The notes below the pieces were generated by a model that was not told the DNA's origin, ran no database searches, and saw only the letters and a list, made by a program, of their open reading frames with translations. A program made the translations under genes and the position numbers. DNA of 64,000 nt from Dolomedes plantarius (Eukaryota > Arthropoda > Arachnida > Araneae > Dolomedidae): assembly GCA_907164885.2 (NCBI GenBank), contig OU015490.1:233809332-233873331 (forward strand). The letters are read 5' to 3'. Of the stretch, positions 1 to 13,340 are shown piece after piece. Position 1 is the first letter of the stretch. Each line of letters begins with the position of its first letter.

Positions 1-496
1 TAGTGCTATTCAGGACTTTTTGGGGTATTTTTATAAAAACGCATTCATTTTCCCCTGTTTTCCTCGGTTTAGAGACATACCATGTTAAAACTGTTTTTCT
101 GACCATAATAGGTAGAATAACTATGGGCATAAGACTCCCTTTTGAGCAGTGAGAGGTCATCAAAGTATTTTAACATGTACCTTTATTTAGTCTGAACGTA
201 ATGAGGAACAATACACTTAGAAATTTTATTAAATGGACAAGGGACCTTCAATCTCAATATTTTAATTTTCAATTTTTAACTCTATATACAAATTGAGAAT
301 AATTAGTATTCTTTTTTACAACATAGAAAACCCTTAGCAATCAAATTGAGGATTTTTTAGCAGAAAAATGCCTGTTTTTCAAGAAAAAAAAATCTTAAAT
401 GTAGCGTTTTTCCCAATGCTCCATGCACATTTCAACTCATTTAAAAACCTTAAAAATTTTTAATATAAGTTTATTATATATATATATATATACATA
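1..496. other. AT-rich flank, no gene seen
   Basis: No reading frame, RNA gene or repeat structure could be supported here. The stretch ends in a short TA run (about 474-492) that abuts the Tc1-like element beginning at 497. Confidence 0.6.
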
Positions 497-1770
497 CAGG
501 TGGTTATCAAAATAATGGAAACACTAAGAAACATCATGAAAACCTTTATTAATACGATGAAGAATCATCTTTGTCATGCGTGTAATACCACCTCATTCAC
601 CTTGGAATTGGATTATACAAGTCATAAATAGTGGTTAAGAACATATTATACCATTCTTCAGGGAAAAATAATGAAAGTTCCTGTAGAGATGCTGTGGTAG
701 ATATGGATACCTGGCTCTATCCGCTTATACAGATCACAGTGGTTGGATGATATATAGTCGGGGGGACTGTACAGGGCAAGATACGATATTTGACTTCTTT
801 TTCATGCTCTTCAAACCAATACTTGATAGATTTAGCTTATGTATAGGGGGATTATCATCCTGGAGAACGCCATCTCCTGCAAGAAACAATGTTTGCACCA
901 TAGGACGGACCTGATAAGCGAAAAATTTTGACATAGTCGTTCCCATTCAATCTCTCTTTTAGTGTTACAATAGGGCCTGGAGAAAACCATGAGATTCCAC
1001 CCCAAACCCTTATAGATCTATCTCCATGATTGACAGTTGAGATGAGACAGCCAGAATCTTACGCTTCTGTAGGGGTTCTTCAGACATACGCAAGTCATGT
1101 TGCGAGGAACAATGTGAACAATGATTCGTCGGACCAAATGCCGTTTTCCGACATATTAGTCGTCCAGGATTTGCGCTCGTGGCACCATTGTGGCCGATAT
1201 TTTGTATTGGAATCTATCACAGGTGGCTTGAGAATAGCTACTCTTCCGTAAATGCTTTGTTTGTGAAGTTCCCTTCTACCTGTAATGGTTGATACCGGAA
1301 CATGCGGATGCAGATTGAGCTCTTCGGTGATTTTGGTTCCAATCGTTTTCTTTTTTCGTGTCTCAATTCTCTTCAATACGTTGTCCGTCTCTTTCACTCA
1401 GCTACCCTTTCGTCCACTATTCTGTTTGGCAAAGGATGTTTTTCCGTGCACTCTGTATGCTATCATGATTTTCGATACCATAGCTCGAAAAACACCCATT
1501 AGCCTGGGAGTTGAAGAAACTGATACTCCAATTTAAACGCGCTCAAACAATTTCCCTTTCTCAAGGTCTGCAAGATTTGACATTTTTCGCTGTTCCCCCC
1601 AAAAGGAAGATGCCCTTAGCTTCATTACTGCTACCTGATAGTAGAGTAATACATACACTATATTATATAAAAAAAATCCGGTGGCTTGACTCTTTTTTTA
1701 AGGAATACTAAGCACATTCATAAACACTACTAATATTGATAGGTGATTCCATTATTTTGATAATCACCTG
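497..1770 (-). mobile_element. Tc1-like DNA transposon, 1274 bp, degenerate
   Basis: The element starts CAGGTGGTTATCAAAATAAT and ends with the near-perfect inverse ATTATTTTGATAATCACCTG. It is flanked on both sides by the dinucleotide TA (495-496 and 1771-1772), the classic Tc1/mariner target duplication. Length fits a full-size Tc1 element. The interior carries a broken transposase on the minus strand. No autonomous activity is expected. Confidence 0.9.
734..1500 (-). pseudogene. Tc1-like transposase remnant
   Basis: Two minus-strand frames together cover the middle and C-terminal part of a Tc1 transposase. The upstream frame (1397 down to 1095) has the second helix-turn-helix context (KITEELNLH...STITGRRELH, YGRVA) followed by WSDES, which holds the first catalytic aspartate. 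The downstream frame (946 down to 734) has LQDDNPPIH, matching the second-aspartate motif (QDNDPKH type), then a degraded form of the SP(D)LNPIE region with the third acidic residue not recognisable. The frames are separated by stops and a frameshift, so this is a dead copy. The N-terminal third is only faintly readable near 1400-1500. Family assignment is by motif recognition. Confidence 0.8.
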
Positions 1771-2838
1771 TATATATAAACATAATTGTTCACTAAACTA
1801 CTTTTGTATGAATCTAAAGCCATAAATATTTCTTTTATCAATCTGCCTGTTATTTTTTAATGTTTTTGCATGTTTTTGTTTTATTTCATGGTCTATAAAT
1901 TATTTCAAAATATTTGTGTTTTCAAAGAATGATGCACAGTTTTATAACAAACACATGAATTAACAATCCTGAGAAATTTAAAAGAAATCAGAAAAAAAAT
2001 TCATTTCACATGGAGCATTTTGAAAAAAAAATTCAAGCACTTTTGAAGCATTTTTGAAAAAAAAAATTAAAATCGTCTCTTGTTCTTCCAGAAATTACTT
2101 ATTTGGGAATTCTGACTGTCTTTATTGTAGTAAAAAAGAATATTCGTTATCTTCATTTTGTATATAGAGTAAAATTTTGAAAAATTTAAAAAACGAGGTT
2201 TTAAAATCCATTGCCCCTTTAAAAGAGATGTAGCTCTGATTAGCTAACCTTCATTTTAAATCACATTTGAAGTATCATTTCTCGCGAAATCAGGGAAAAT
2301 GACAGTCCTTGAGAATGCATGTCTGTGCAATATTATAATCTTGTATTTTATTTTAGTTTCTTACTTTTTCTTTGAAAAATTTATGACATGAATACAAAAA
2401 TTTATTTCAAGCCTAGAATACATGTTATAAGAAATCAGGTATAATGAATTCTGAATTCAACAAATTTTTCATAATATGGTCCTCCTTTACCAGCGCCATG
2501 AGTTTGATACATCCAGGATAAAAGATTAGTCAGTTTGACGTTTTATTTCGAGGCATATTAGCGCCCACTTCAGAAATTTAATTAAAATTCTTATATTTGA
2601 GTGTTAAATTAACCATAAGGTTTTTTGTTAATTAACAAATCCCTTTTTGTGTTTTCGTACTAAGGATATTAAAATTCTTGTAGACTTATAAAATTTGCTC
2701 AAAATGCGAAAATATCATAATGATTGGCTTATGGCATGCAATGGTCTTTATTTTTCAACCATAAAAAACTTTCTGGGTACTCATATTGTTAAAAATTTTA
2801 ACCTGAAATTGTGAATTTTATTGTTCACTTTAGTCTTT
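1771..2838. other. AT-rich sequence, no feature recognised
   Basis: About 1.07 kb of low-complexity AT-rich DNA with A and T homopolymer runs. No open reading frame with recognisable protein similarity and no inverted or tandem repeat stood out. Confidence 0.5.
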
Positions 2839-3093
2839 CACTTTAAAATTATTATTTTTTTTTATCCAATGCGGAGGCACTTGTAATCAAACATCGCCCT
2901 TACTACGGCGCAGTTTTACTGTCTAATTTAATGTGGGGGTACCATATAGGCGGACAGCATTACCCCCTATGAAGGTAGGACACGAATGCAGGCATTTTTC
3001 CTGGCGCAACACCGGGATTCGATCTGAGCACCCTCAGCACCGAAAACCAGCGTGCTGTACCACAGGGCCACCACAAGCCCACTTTAAAATTAT
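2839..3093 (-). mobile_element. tRNA-derived SINE with 14-bp target duplication
   Basis: Read on the minus strand, the 5' part has an A-box-like TGGCCCTGTGGTA (3070-3058) and a B-box-like AGATCGAATCC (3024-3014), the internal pol III promoter layout of tRNA-derived SINEs. The 3' end (near 2853) is an A-rich tail. The body, 2853-3079, is flanked by a perfect 14-bp direct repeat CACTTTAAAATTAT at 2839-2852 and 3080-3093. The direct repeat and A-rich tail indicate LINE-style target-primed insertion. Related sequences occur at 4168-4214 (5' fragment) and 9998-10356. Confidence 0.85.
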
Positions 3094-3437
3094 ACAAGCT
3101 TTAATATTAAATACTCTAGATCTGCTTTCTCTTGCGTTGTCCCCTTAAAAATTTGAAATGCAGTAGACATTATATATTAAAAGCAAAATACGTCTGTTTT
3201 GTTACAAATAACAGTGTTATGCACTAGTATCATTTTTCATGTAAAATAGTCAATTTAATTTTTGTGTATTATCATTGGATGATTCTTCATATATTAATCA
3301 TTATTAAAAGTGATAAATACTCGTATATAACATCATGATGTATATTTCAATTCATGAGGATCGTGTTTGTTTCATTCTTACTAAAATGTGTCTTTTAATA
3401 ATAATAGTAATTATATATATATATATATATCGCGGTT
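3094..3437. other. AT-rich spacer with short TA run
   Basis: Nothing recognised except a TA microsatellite at about 3413-3430, immediately before the MITE. Confidence 0.5.
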
Positions 3438-3664
3438 AAAGGCAAAGTGGTGTAAGTCACATTTCAACTTTTTTTAATTAAGGGCAAAAATGTAATCTCC
3501 ATGTTCAATTCACAGTGGAATTACAAATGATTATTATTTGCAATATTATAATAATTATTCTGAATTATAATTTGTTCAATTTATAGTAGAATTTTTGTAG
3601 TTTTTGCAGTAAAACGCTTCTGACTTACACCACTTGACTCACTGACTTACACCACTTTGCCTTT
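3438..3664. mobile_element. MITE with 22-bp terminal inverted repeats, 227 bp
   Basis: The ends AAAGGCAAAGTGGTGTAAGT and its inverse ACTTACACCACTTTGCCTTT are perfect inverted repeats. A second, partial copy of the inner motif (TGACTTACACCACTTGACTC) sits just inside the right end. There is no coding capacity, and the interior is AT-rich. A target duplication was not obvious, so the superfamily is not assigned. Confidence 0.8.
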
Positions 3665-4167
3665 CACCCCCTCATATACACATGAAATAAATTTCAAACC
3701 CCTTTTTACTATTTAACACGCCCTTTCCAAATTGTTTATCCTAACGCAACAGAATACCGTCCTTTAACCTTGGATTGCGATCTATATTCAACCAATATCA
3801 ATCTATTAGTTTTTCCCCTAAAGCCACGCGCGGAGCATTACATAACAGTTATATAAGATCGAACCGGGTCGAACATTCGAAAACCATCACCCCATATGAC
3901 GCGACTTAATCACGTGTTCGTTTCGGACAAATTAGAAGTTTCATAGACCCGTACTCGGGAGAGAATTGCGGGCTTTCTGTAGTCTTTTGTCTGTTTGCTC
4001 ACGGCCAGAAAACATGTAGTTTTCGCTCGCCATATTTAAGACGCCATATTTAAAGTACGTCTTATTTAACACAAATGAATAAATAAACTGTATGTGCAAA
4101 CTCAGATTAAAAATAAATATATTTACAAATATGTACGGCCAAAATATAATCCAATAAATTTCAACAG
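3665..4167. other. unannotated spacer, slightly GC-richer
   Basis: About 500 bp without a supported gene. 3730-3960 is GC-richer than its surroundings but gives no recognisable frame or repeat. Confidence 0.4.
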
Positions 4168-4214
4168 TACCCTCAGCACCGAAAGCCAGCACGTTACCAC
4201 AAGGCCATATTGAG
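4168..4214 (-). repeat. 5' fragment of the tRNA-derived SINE
   Basis: On the minus strand this reads GGGGCTCAATATGGCCTTGT followed by the GTGCTGGCTTTCGGTGCTGAGGG segment seen at the head of the 2853-3079 SINE. It lacks the B box and the tail. It abuts the hAT transposase fragment on its right. Confidence 0.65.
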
Positions 4215-4454
4215 CCCCCTGATATCTACACCATTGTAACTAGCAGGGAATTAACTTCATCCTTCCCTAATTTTGAAACTGCTTTGAGGATTTACACGTG
4301 CTTGATGATAACTAATGCGACAGGAGAAAGGAGTTTCTCTAAGATGAAGCATTTGACGAATGCAAACAGATCGGCAGTGTCACAAGTGAGACTCAACAGA
4401 CTTGCTCTTATAGCACTGAAATTCTCTAGGAATTGCAATCTGCCAAAGTTTTAG
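4215..4454 (+). pseudogene. hAT transposase C-terminal (dimerisation) fragment
   Basis: An open frame of 79 codons ends at TAG 4452-4454 and reads through the hAT family C-terminal dimerisation segment. FPNFETALRIYTCLMITNAT is followed by GERSFSKMKHLTN and RLNRLALIAL. The ERSFSKLK core and the hydrophobic RL..LA.L stretch are what identify hAT-C/ZMYM-type transposases. There is no start codon and no upstream zinc-finger or DDE region, so this is a truncated relic. It directly follows a SINE fragment, which may have interrupted the parent gene. Confidence is high for the family and low for any function. Confidence 0.8.
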
Positions 4455-5073
4455 AGATATTTGTTTCCAAGAAATTACGCAAATTAAATGATTAAATTGT
4501 AATTGTTGCTAACTTCGCAAGATTAAATTAGATTTTGTATTAAACTGAGTGATGTAAAATTCATCTGACACTGGTTTATATTTGCCTCTTCGTTGTTCAG
4601 AAAAGTAGCAATAGGTGGAGTAAAAACATAACAAAAATAACAACATTAAACAATATAGTCGCATACCACATTAACTATATATACAAAATAACGCGGAAAT
4701 ATATTAAAAGACGTAGTAGGTATATTAAAATGAACATTTGGCAAACGACTTATGTCCCAGTCCAATTTTATTGGAGGCCTCACAGTATCCGAGCCCAAGA
4801 GTTTACAATGTCTTAATCTGGTCCTAGTTCCAAGGATAATTACAAAAATTAATGTAATTTAAAGAGCTTCTCTTCCAATAAATTAAAATTATTTTGTAGT
4901 ATAATACATCATCTTCATTTGTCTTGGCGACTAAATCCAACCTAAAATGTTGAACAATATGTCTGACTGTAACAACTTCTCATTAAAAAGTTTTTAGCGA
5001 TTATTTCCCAAGCCTCTAATTTTCTTTACCCACTGAGTTACCTCAAAATAGTCTAAAATTAAATTGTCCTCAA
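4455..5073. other. AT-rich sequence, no feature recognised
   Basis: About 620 bp without coding signal. It may include decayed flanks of the neighbouring hAT relics, but nothing can be aligned by eye. Confidence 0.4.
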
Positions 5074-6524
5074 CAGAGGTTCCCAACCTTATTTGGCCTA
5101 CCACGCCTTTTTGAAAAGAAAAATTACTCAGCGGCCCCCTGCAAATTTCCCTCTCTAAGCTAACAAACGGAGATGAAGTGACAAATTTACGTCCTTTTAT
5201 GTATTCAACACTAACTCCACTTTAAAAAATGGAGTTAGCTTCACTTTCATGTTCATACAAGTCATTTCATACAAATATTTGAGGTAGTGGTGAAAGAGAA
5301 AGGGATAAAAATTCCTTTTCTAGCAAATAATTTTAATTCTTTGAAGATCCATATTACAGCAATGAATATCAATGATTCGTTATAGGGCATATTTTATCAA
5401 CATCTCGTAATTATATAAAATGATATAGCATTTTTATAAGCACTTTGAAAAGAGCATTTTCATAAATCCACGGGCCGAAGTTTTTTTTTTTTTTCACCGT
5501 CATTTTAGATTCTCAAGCGTATATAGGAAGCCCTTATTTGAATAGTGGTCCAACTCCACTTTAAAATGGCGTCTGCCCCACTTTCATGCTCGTACAAGTC
5601 ATTTCTATCTTATTTTTAAACTGGTACACCTCCAGCTTTTTTCTGCTGCCAACAGAGGCATTACAAATCAGACTTCAGCAGTCATTTCTCATCACTCCTT
5701 AGACTTTAAGGCTCTGTATCTCAAATTGTACAAGAATGGAGTTGGACCACTATTCAAATAAGGCCTTCATATATTTTTCTACCTATGTCCTTCATTATAG
5801 TAAAGAAAGTTGTCGTATATAAGACACCTTGAAGCTTGAAATTATAAAATTATCTATTCAAACCAACCATAGTAACATTCACATTACACACACACACAAA
5901 ATGATGATAACGAAAGATAATATTAAAATTAAAATTACAAAAAACTTTAAAACTAATTCTAATGAGAAGGATAAACTTGGTGTGCTGCTATCAGTTAATT
6001 AATGATCGGCTCTAGTTTTGTCATCAGCATTTCTAAACCATCGCGTAAGTATTAGCTATTTGTAGTCTGTTTCTGATTTTAGTAAGCAGATTTGCGACTG
6101 CACTGAACCCATCTTCCACTCAATAGGATGAAGAAAATGCAATTAAATACTTTGTCAAGGTAGGTCGAAGGAAATGAGCTCCTAAAGTATAGAACTTTCT
6201 TTTAGACGTTGCATCCAAAAGTTTGAAGTTTGCGGAACAGTACAGCTATATAGAATAGCCAGAGAGGAATGGAACGACACACTATTGCACTTGGTTAATG
6301 ATACTAGTGAGAGATATGACCACCACATTATTAAAAGTGTTAAAACCTTGATTACCATTTTACTATAGCCTAAAATCCAGGATAATGTATCGGTATTTTG
6401 AAGCCAGAACTGTTGGTAACTGAGTGTGAGCGCTCCTCTGTTATGTCTTGGACCAGCAGTGTCCCTTGGATCTTCTCAGCGCCCACCCACCAGGGGGCGT
6501 TACCATCCCCTTTGGGAACCACTG
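5074..6524. mobile_element. hAT-like non-autonomous element, about 1.45 kb, with nested MITE
   Basis: The left end CAGAGGTTCCCAACC and the right end GGTACCATC...TTTGGGAACCACTG form short inverted repeats of the hAT type (CAGNGGTTCCCAA). The flanking octamers (GTCCTCAA and ATCTAGAA) agree at only half their positions, so the 8-bp duplication is decayed or an end is misjudged. No intact transposase frame was seen. A separate foldback element is nested inside at 5532-5763. Confidence 0.6.
5532..5763. mobile_element. nested foldback MITE, about 232 bp
   Basis: CCTTATTTGAATAGTGGTCC plus AACTCCA at the left end is perfectly inverted at the right end (TGGAGTTGGACCACTATTCA plus AATAAGG), giving about 27-bp terminal repeats. 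A degenerate copy of the left-end inner segment (ACTCCACTTTAAAAAATGGA...CACTTTCATG...TACAAGTCATTTC) also occurs about 310 bp upstream near 5212. Confidence 0.8.
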
Positions 6525-8317
6525 ATCTAGAAATAGGGATGAATATTTAGAACGCATAAGAAACAATAGATTTATTGCTTAGTATGTAGGTTATTGCTTA
6601 GTATGTAGGAGGATAGTTTGTTGAAAGGATAGCACATATCCCTGAATATTTACGTATGCAATTTTTTATCATTTTTCTTTTGTCACAGGGAATGGATTTG
6701 TTATTTTAAAGTCGAATAATTTAAAATAGAATATAGAAAAAAAATTCAATATGCAAAGTTTAACTTTACCGAAAACATTTGTAGTTTAACTCCGATCAAA
6801 ATATTTTTTTCAAGTATTTCAAAGTATTTTGTTTTTCAAAATTTATAAATATATATATATATATATATATACTTTTTTTGAGTATTGCTTTTTTAGAAAT
6901 TTAAACTTGGAGTCAATATGAAATGCAACTGAGAGTAAGACATTTTATAAATCAAAGCAATACAAAACTTTAAATAAAGCAACACAAATTTAAAGAAAGA
7001 TGGCTTAAGCGAACTCCCTTTGGACTTCAAGAATGAGTCTTCTATCTGAGAATGTTTGATAATATGAAGGAAAAAAATACGTTTATATTTCTTATATAGC
7101 TCTCAAAACAACCTGCAAAGTGTGCTTTTCAAGAAACTGAACTGTGTTTTAATAGTACAGGAAAACACTTTCAAAGAGTATGAGAAAGTTGTATACACAC
7201 GAGAGAGGAAGTTTGCCGAAAACTTGCAAAAAAAAAAAATGCGAAATTTTACGAAATGTAATGGCGCGTAAGTTAAAGATCTGGAAATAGTTGTAAGATT
7301 TTAAATCCAAAGTACTCAGAAGTTTATACCAAATTTTATTTTCTTGTAATGTACATATAAATAAACTTCTCTGTACCTATTTATGACACTGGAATAGTAA
7401 ACGTTTTCGTACAAAATAAATACAAATATGTTAAAAAAACTTATTGTTGGTTAATTTAATGTTACTTTTGAAATTTTAAACACCGATGATAAATATGAAA
7501 TTCCAAAAATAAATAGTCAAATTTACTGAACGAAATAATCAGTACATTATTATAAATGAATATGATAATCAAGAAATACTGTAATAATTAATTTTTATTC
7601 TAACTACAATATTTAGGATTTTAATAATTTTAATAATTACTTTATTTATATAAAATTGTAAGTGTTAATAATAAATAAAATTAGGCTTGAGCTATCTTGA
7701 AGGAAAAAATATGATATTTGTCCAATTTTGCGATCATTAACGATTCGTTTAGAATATCAGTTCCAAAATTGGGCAATATGATACAGTTTCAATTTCCAAT
7801 ATCTGAAAAATAAGTCTCGTCTTAGGATTTTCCTGAGTAACATTTTTTCCTAGTCATAGGGCGGTGACATTTTATGTTGAAAAAGGGGGTGATGGAAAGT
7901 TAGTAACGCAGGGTGTAAGAAGACAACAATGAATTTTTTTCAACTTTTGAATTTCTCACAATATTTTTTGCTGTAGAATCATAGGATATTTTGTCATGGC
8001 ATTTTTAAATACGACTGACTTTAACATCGCTAATCTCAGGAATTTTATCGTGTTTTTATGGTTTTTGTTTTTTTAAACGAAATAAGGGTTTTTATTGCAT
8101 GGTATTTGTCGTAGTTAAGGACGACATGTTTCTTAGAAAAGATGAAGAGCCAAGTCACAGGTGCAGTAAGCGACATTATTAAGAGGGGAATAGAGAAAAC
8201 AAGTAACATAAGTACAGTATGGAAAACAGGCAACGAGTCTTGACCAGCTGCAGTTAATGAAGTTGCCAAGTGAAAGTAGGGATGAAGATATCCGGAGTGT
8301 AAGGAAAATAAGTAGCT
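6525..8317. other. AT-rich region with TA microsatellite, no gene
   Basis: About 1.8 kb of AT-rich DNA with a TA run at about 6848-6870 and many poly-A and poly-T stretches. No protein similarity was recognised in any frame. Confidence 0.5.
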
Positions 8318-8640
8318 CAGTGATTCTCCACTACTGTGCCGCGGCACTTTTGTGTGCCGCCAAATTCTTAAAGTGTGCCGCAAAATTTTAAAAATATAAA
8401 AATTTTATATAGTAAAAATTATAATGCTTTTTTTTATTACGAGTAAAGTTTGTTTAAATTAAAGAAAAGTACACTGTAAAAGAAAACTGTTGTTTTTACA
8501 GTTAAATGCCATATTTTTAACTGTTTTTATCCGTTTTAAGGAAACAACTTTTAAACTTATCTTTTTCTTTGAGTGGCGCCAAATTTGGAAATAGTTAAAA
8601 GTGTGCCGCGACAAAAAAAAAAAAAGGTTGAGAATCACTG
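8318..8640. mobile_element. hAT MITE, 323 bp, perfect 8-bp target duplication
   Basis: The element runs from CAGTGATTCTC to GAGAATCACTG and is flanked by the perfect octamer AAGTAGCT at 8310-8317 and 8641-8648. Just inside each end is a GTGTGCCGC-type segment (GTGCCGCGGCAC on the left, GTGTGCCGCGAC on the right), a common organisation in hAT miniature elements. It has no coding capacity. Confidence 0.92.
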
Positions 8641-8648
8641 AAGTAGCT

Positions 8649-10356
<1,708 letters not shown>

Positions 10357-10395
<39 letters not shown>
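10357..10395. repeat. (TA)n microsatellite
   Basis: A pure TA run of about 39 bp adjoining the SINE-like element. Confidence 0.95.
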
Positions 10396-10397
<2 letters not shown>

Positions 10398-10932
10398 CAG
10401 GCAGCGTGTTTTGCTCCTGTGAAATTCAATTTGATGCAGTCATCGTTCTTTTAAAATAATTGGGCGAGTGGCGAGGCTATTAAGGAAGTAATCCAATTGT
10501 GATAAATCCAACTTTATTGAACTTCATAAGTTGACAACTCTCCAGGTTGATTACCTCGCTTCGCCATTTTGATAACTTATTCGGCACGCAGCCGCGAGCT
10601 TCCGCTCTCAACGAAATTCGCTTCTAATCTGGCGCGAAAAACCCAATTCCCTCCGAGTGCCTGCTGTACGCGCATGTGCAGACCTCAACCTTTGGTCATC
10701 TAGACTCTTAAAATCGCCGATCTTTTAATTTTGACTTCGCACCCAACCTTTACATTTCTAAAAATAAATCTTCTAGCCTAGAATTATTCGCTTTGCGCTC
10801 AAGTCACCTCAAAAAAATGATTTTCCCCACAGCAAAATACGCGCGCTTTGTAAATGAAATATTAGATTCTTATTATTTTAAGCCCCCTTTCCCCGTACTT
10901 CTCAACTATATTTTGACAGTTCAGTTATGTTT

Positions 10933-10934
<2 letters not shown>
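10396..10934. other. unidentified segment, GC-richer around 10540-10690
   Basis: No gene could be supported. 10540-10690 is GC-rich with several CG dinucleotides (TTCGGCACGCAGCCGCGAGC) and could be part of a decayed LTR or a promoter, but no mate was found in the window. Confidence 0.3.

Positions 10935-10980
<46 letters not shown>
10935..10980. repeat. (TA)n microsatellite
   Basis: A pure TA run of about 46 bp. Confidence 0.95.
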
Positions 10981-10983
<3 letters not shown>

Positions 10984-11849
10984 TAGCCATTCTTGGGTTC
11001 GTATTCTTGGGATACATGCTAACCCTTCTCGTAAGGGAAAAGTTAATTAAAATTTTAGTGAAACATTTAAAAATATTTTTATTTGTAATTTCATGAATAG
11101 AAATAATTTTTTTATAGAAAAATGCAAAATTTTATACAAAAAGGAGTAAGAACCGTGTTATCTTGTCAAAAAGCCAAGTTACATATATCTTAATATTGCT
11201 ACTAAAGCTATTCTCATCTTTTTATTGTCACGAGAGGAAAACGTTCGTCTCTTCCCTTCTTTCAAAGAGTTAAATAGCAAATTCTCACGTATAAAATTCT
11301 TCTTTCTTTCATATGCATATCGTTTAAATGCATCTTGTTAATCTCGCTTCCTCGCTCAATCCATGTACGCAATGCTATTAAAAATGAGCTGGTCTCAGCA
11401 AGCAATCAAGCAATATTTACGTTTTTGTCCGGATAAGCAAGTAACAGTAATTGAATGACAAATCATCTTGGCGTAACATATTCAGAATGATTTGAAAAGG
11501 TAAAAGTGTAAGGATAAGGTCCTAACGTACAGAGTAATTAGCCAAAAATAGGATGTGGAGATGTGAGAAACGTGACTAAAATATCAGCGTTCCTAACATC
11601 ATCCTGCTGTTTTAGTTGGTATAGAATACCGGCCTTGGTGTTAAGACGGCTAGGTGGGAATCCGAGTTCTGAAAACGATTGTTGCATTTTTGGTTCACAT
11701 AGTTAATTTTTCTTTCTGGTATAAGTCATTCTCTTAATATCTTGAAACTTGATGACAAGTTTGCTATACTTGTCCACTTACATCATCCAATTATTAAATA
11801 GCTAGGCTACTTGTGACATAATTCATATGTCACGCCGAGAATGAAGGTG
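10981..11849. other. AT-rich spacer, no feature recognised
   Basis: About 870 bp without recognised coding or repeat structure, upstream of the promoter-like patch. Confidence 0.4.
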
Positions 11850-11960
11850 AAAATTGAAACCAGATGGCAGCACCACGCAGAGACAAAAAAAAAAGAGAAA
11901 ACGAACATTTTTCGTCATTGATGCGCGCTTGCATGCGCGGTAGATCGGTTGTATAGATGT
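11850..11960 (+). promoter_or_regulatory. possible CpG-containing promoter patch
   Basis: A short GC-richer island in AT-rich DNA contains AGATGGCAGCACCACG and TGATGCGCGCTTGCATGCGC, the latter resembling the GCGCATGCGC site bound by NRF-1-type factors at TATA-less promoters. It lies about 90-190 bp upstream of a plausible first coding exon (12046-12100). This is suggestive only. Confidence 0.35.
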
Positions 11961-12045
11961 TTTTTGTTAACATTGAAATTATGAATAATGAGTGTTCAAA
12001 TCAGTTCGTAATGTAAATTCAAATAAACCCCAAGAAAGAATCAAT

Positions 12046-12100
12046 ATGTATCAATCTTCTATGAGAAGTCAAATTCTTTCACCGCAAAAGCAGGTGAAAG
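12046..12100 (+). CDS. possible orphan first coding exon (unrecognised gene)
   Basis: ATG at 12046 opens a frame of 18 codons plus one base (MYQSSMRSQILSPQKQVK), ending at a strong 5' splice site, AAAG|GTAAGC. It lies just downstream of a GC-richer patch with NRF-1-like motifs. I do not recognise the peptide. It is basic and polar with no signal sequence, so it is not an exon 1 of the neuropeptide family. No in-phase second exon was identified in the window, so the rest of the gene, if real, lies in a long intron or beyond the window. A second in-frame ATG at 12061 could be used instead. It may also be a chance ATG-plus-donor. Confidence 0.35.
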
Positions 12101-13340
12101 GTAAGCAAATTCTAATATTATTTTAGAAATTTTCCACTCTAAACACCATTATTACCTGGCCAGGGTTCCCCTTTCAATTCGTGTTCCCTTTTAAGGTCAC
12201 CGAAATATTTTTAAGTACTTTTTCCGATAGTACTGTGTGGGAAGAGCACATAAAAATACTGGAGATAAAGAAAAAAATAATAAAATTTTACCAAAGGATT
12301 ACGGATAGTTTAAATTTCTCTCGTGACTTTTTAAAAAAAAATGTTTAAGAAAGATTTTCATCATTTTAAATTTTACTCTCCCCCATTCTCCAACTCCAAA
12401 TTAACGTAACTACAGATGGTTACTTTATGGGTTTAACTGCTTTTTAACTTTACCGTAATATCCACTATCCAATAGTTTTCATTTAAATTTTCCATTACCC
12501 TTTAACTGTTTCCAAACTAATCACATACTTCTGTAGCATGTCCCGACAAAATAAAGAAGAACAACTCTTTCATGGCGGTTTTTTTTCAACCTCAATTATA
12601 TTCTTCTCTGAGCCTCAGAATTACACTATTGACTGAGTAACTTATAATGTGATACTGCATAATTATGTTTTAACGGCATAAAACAAAGTACCTAACAAAT
12701 TTTAATGGCATAATTGTGGCTGTAATTCTTTAGAATGATATTTAAAGAATTATTTAAATATTCCCTGATACCTAGCGGTAGCGTGTATCACCACTTTAAT
12801 ATGTCTACGTTATTTTAAGCCCTTTTAAAGCATCATCATGCTTTTGAGATTTTAAATGATGCTGTTATTTCCATTTTTATCACTGGATTTAAATATTCAT
12901 GACTCTGAATAAACATAAGTTAAATGCCGAAATGTTGTTTTATGGGCAATGTAACTCTTCAATCGGGTTAGATATCAAGGTAATATCGTGTGCTTTTACC
13001 CTAAAATGTAAAATGATAAAAGCATACCCTTATTGAATAAACTTTAATTAGATATTTTTAGCATTGAATTTGAGTAAAATGTACATTTTTGGTTGGAATA
13101 TTATTTTGCTCCATTTCTCTGAGATTGGATTGTTAAAAAAATTATAAGATGTTGCTCATACAATTTAATCCTCTATATTTTTTATTTATTTAAAAAAGAT
13201 CACTAAAGAACCCATTAAATGATAAAAATCATTTTACATATTTAAACATAATAACAACAGACGACGATTGTTAAATGAGATGTAAGGATGGTAATTTTTG
13301 TTTCTCTTTATTTTACGTTTTTAAAATATTATAAATTTAA
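12101..13340. other. AT-rich sequence, no feature recognised
   Basis: About 1.2 kb with no frame or repeat that can be supported. If the exon at 12046-12100 is real, this is its intron. Confidence 0.4.
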
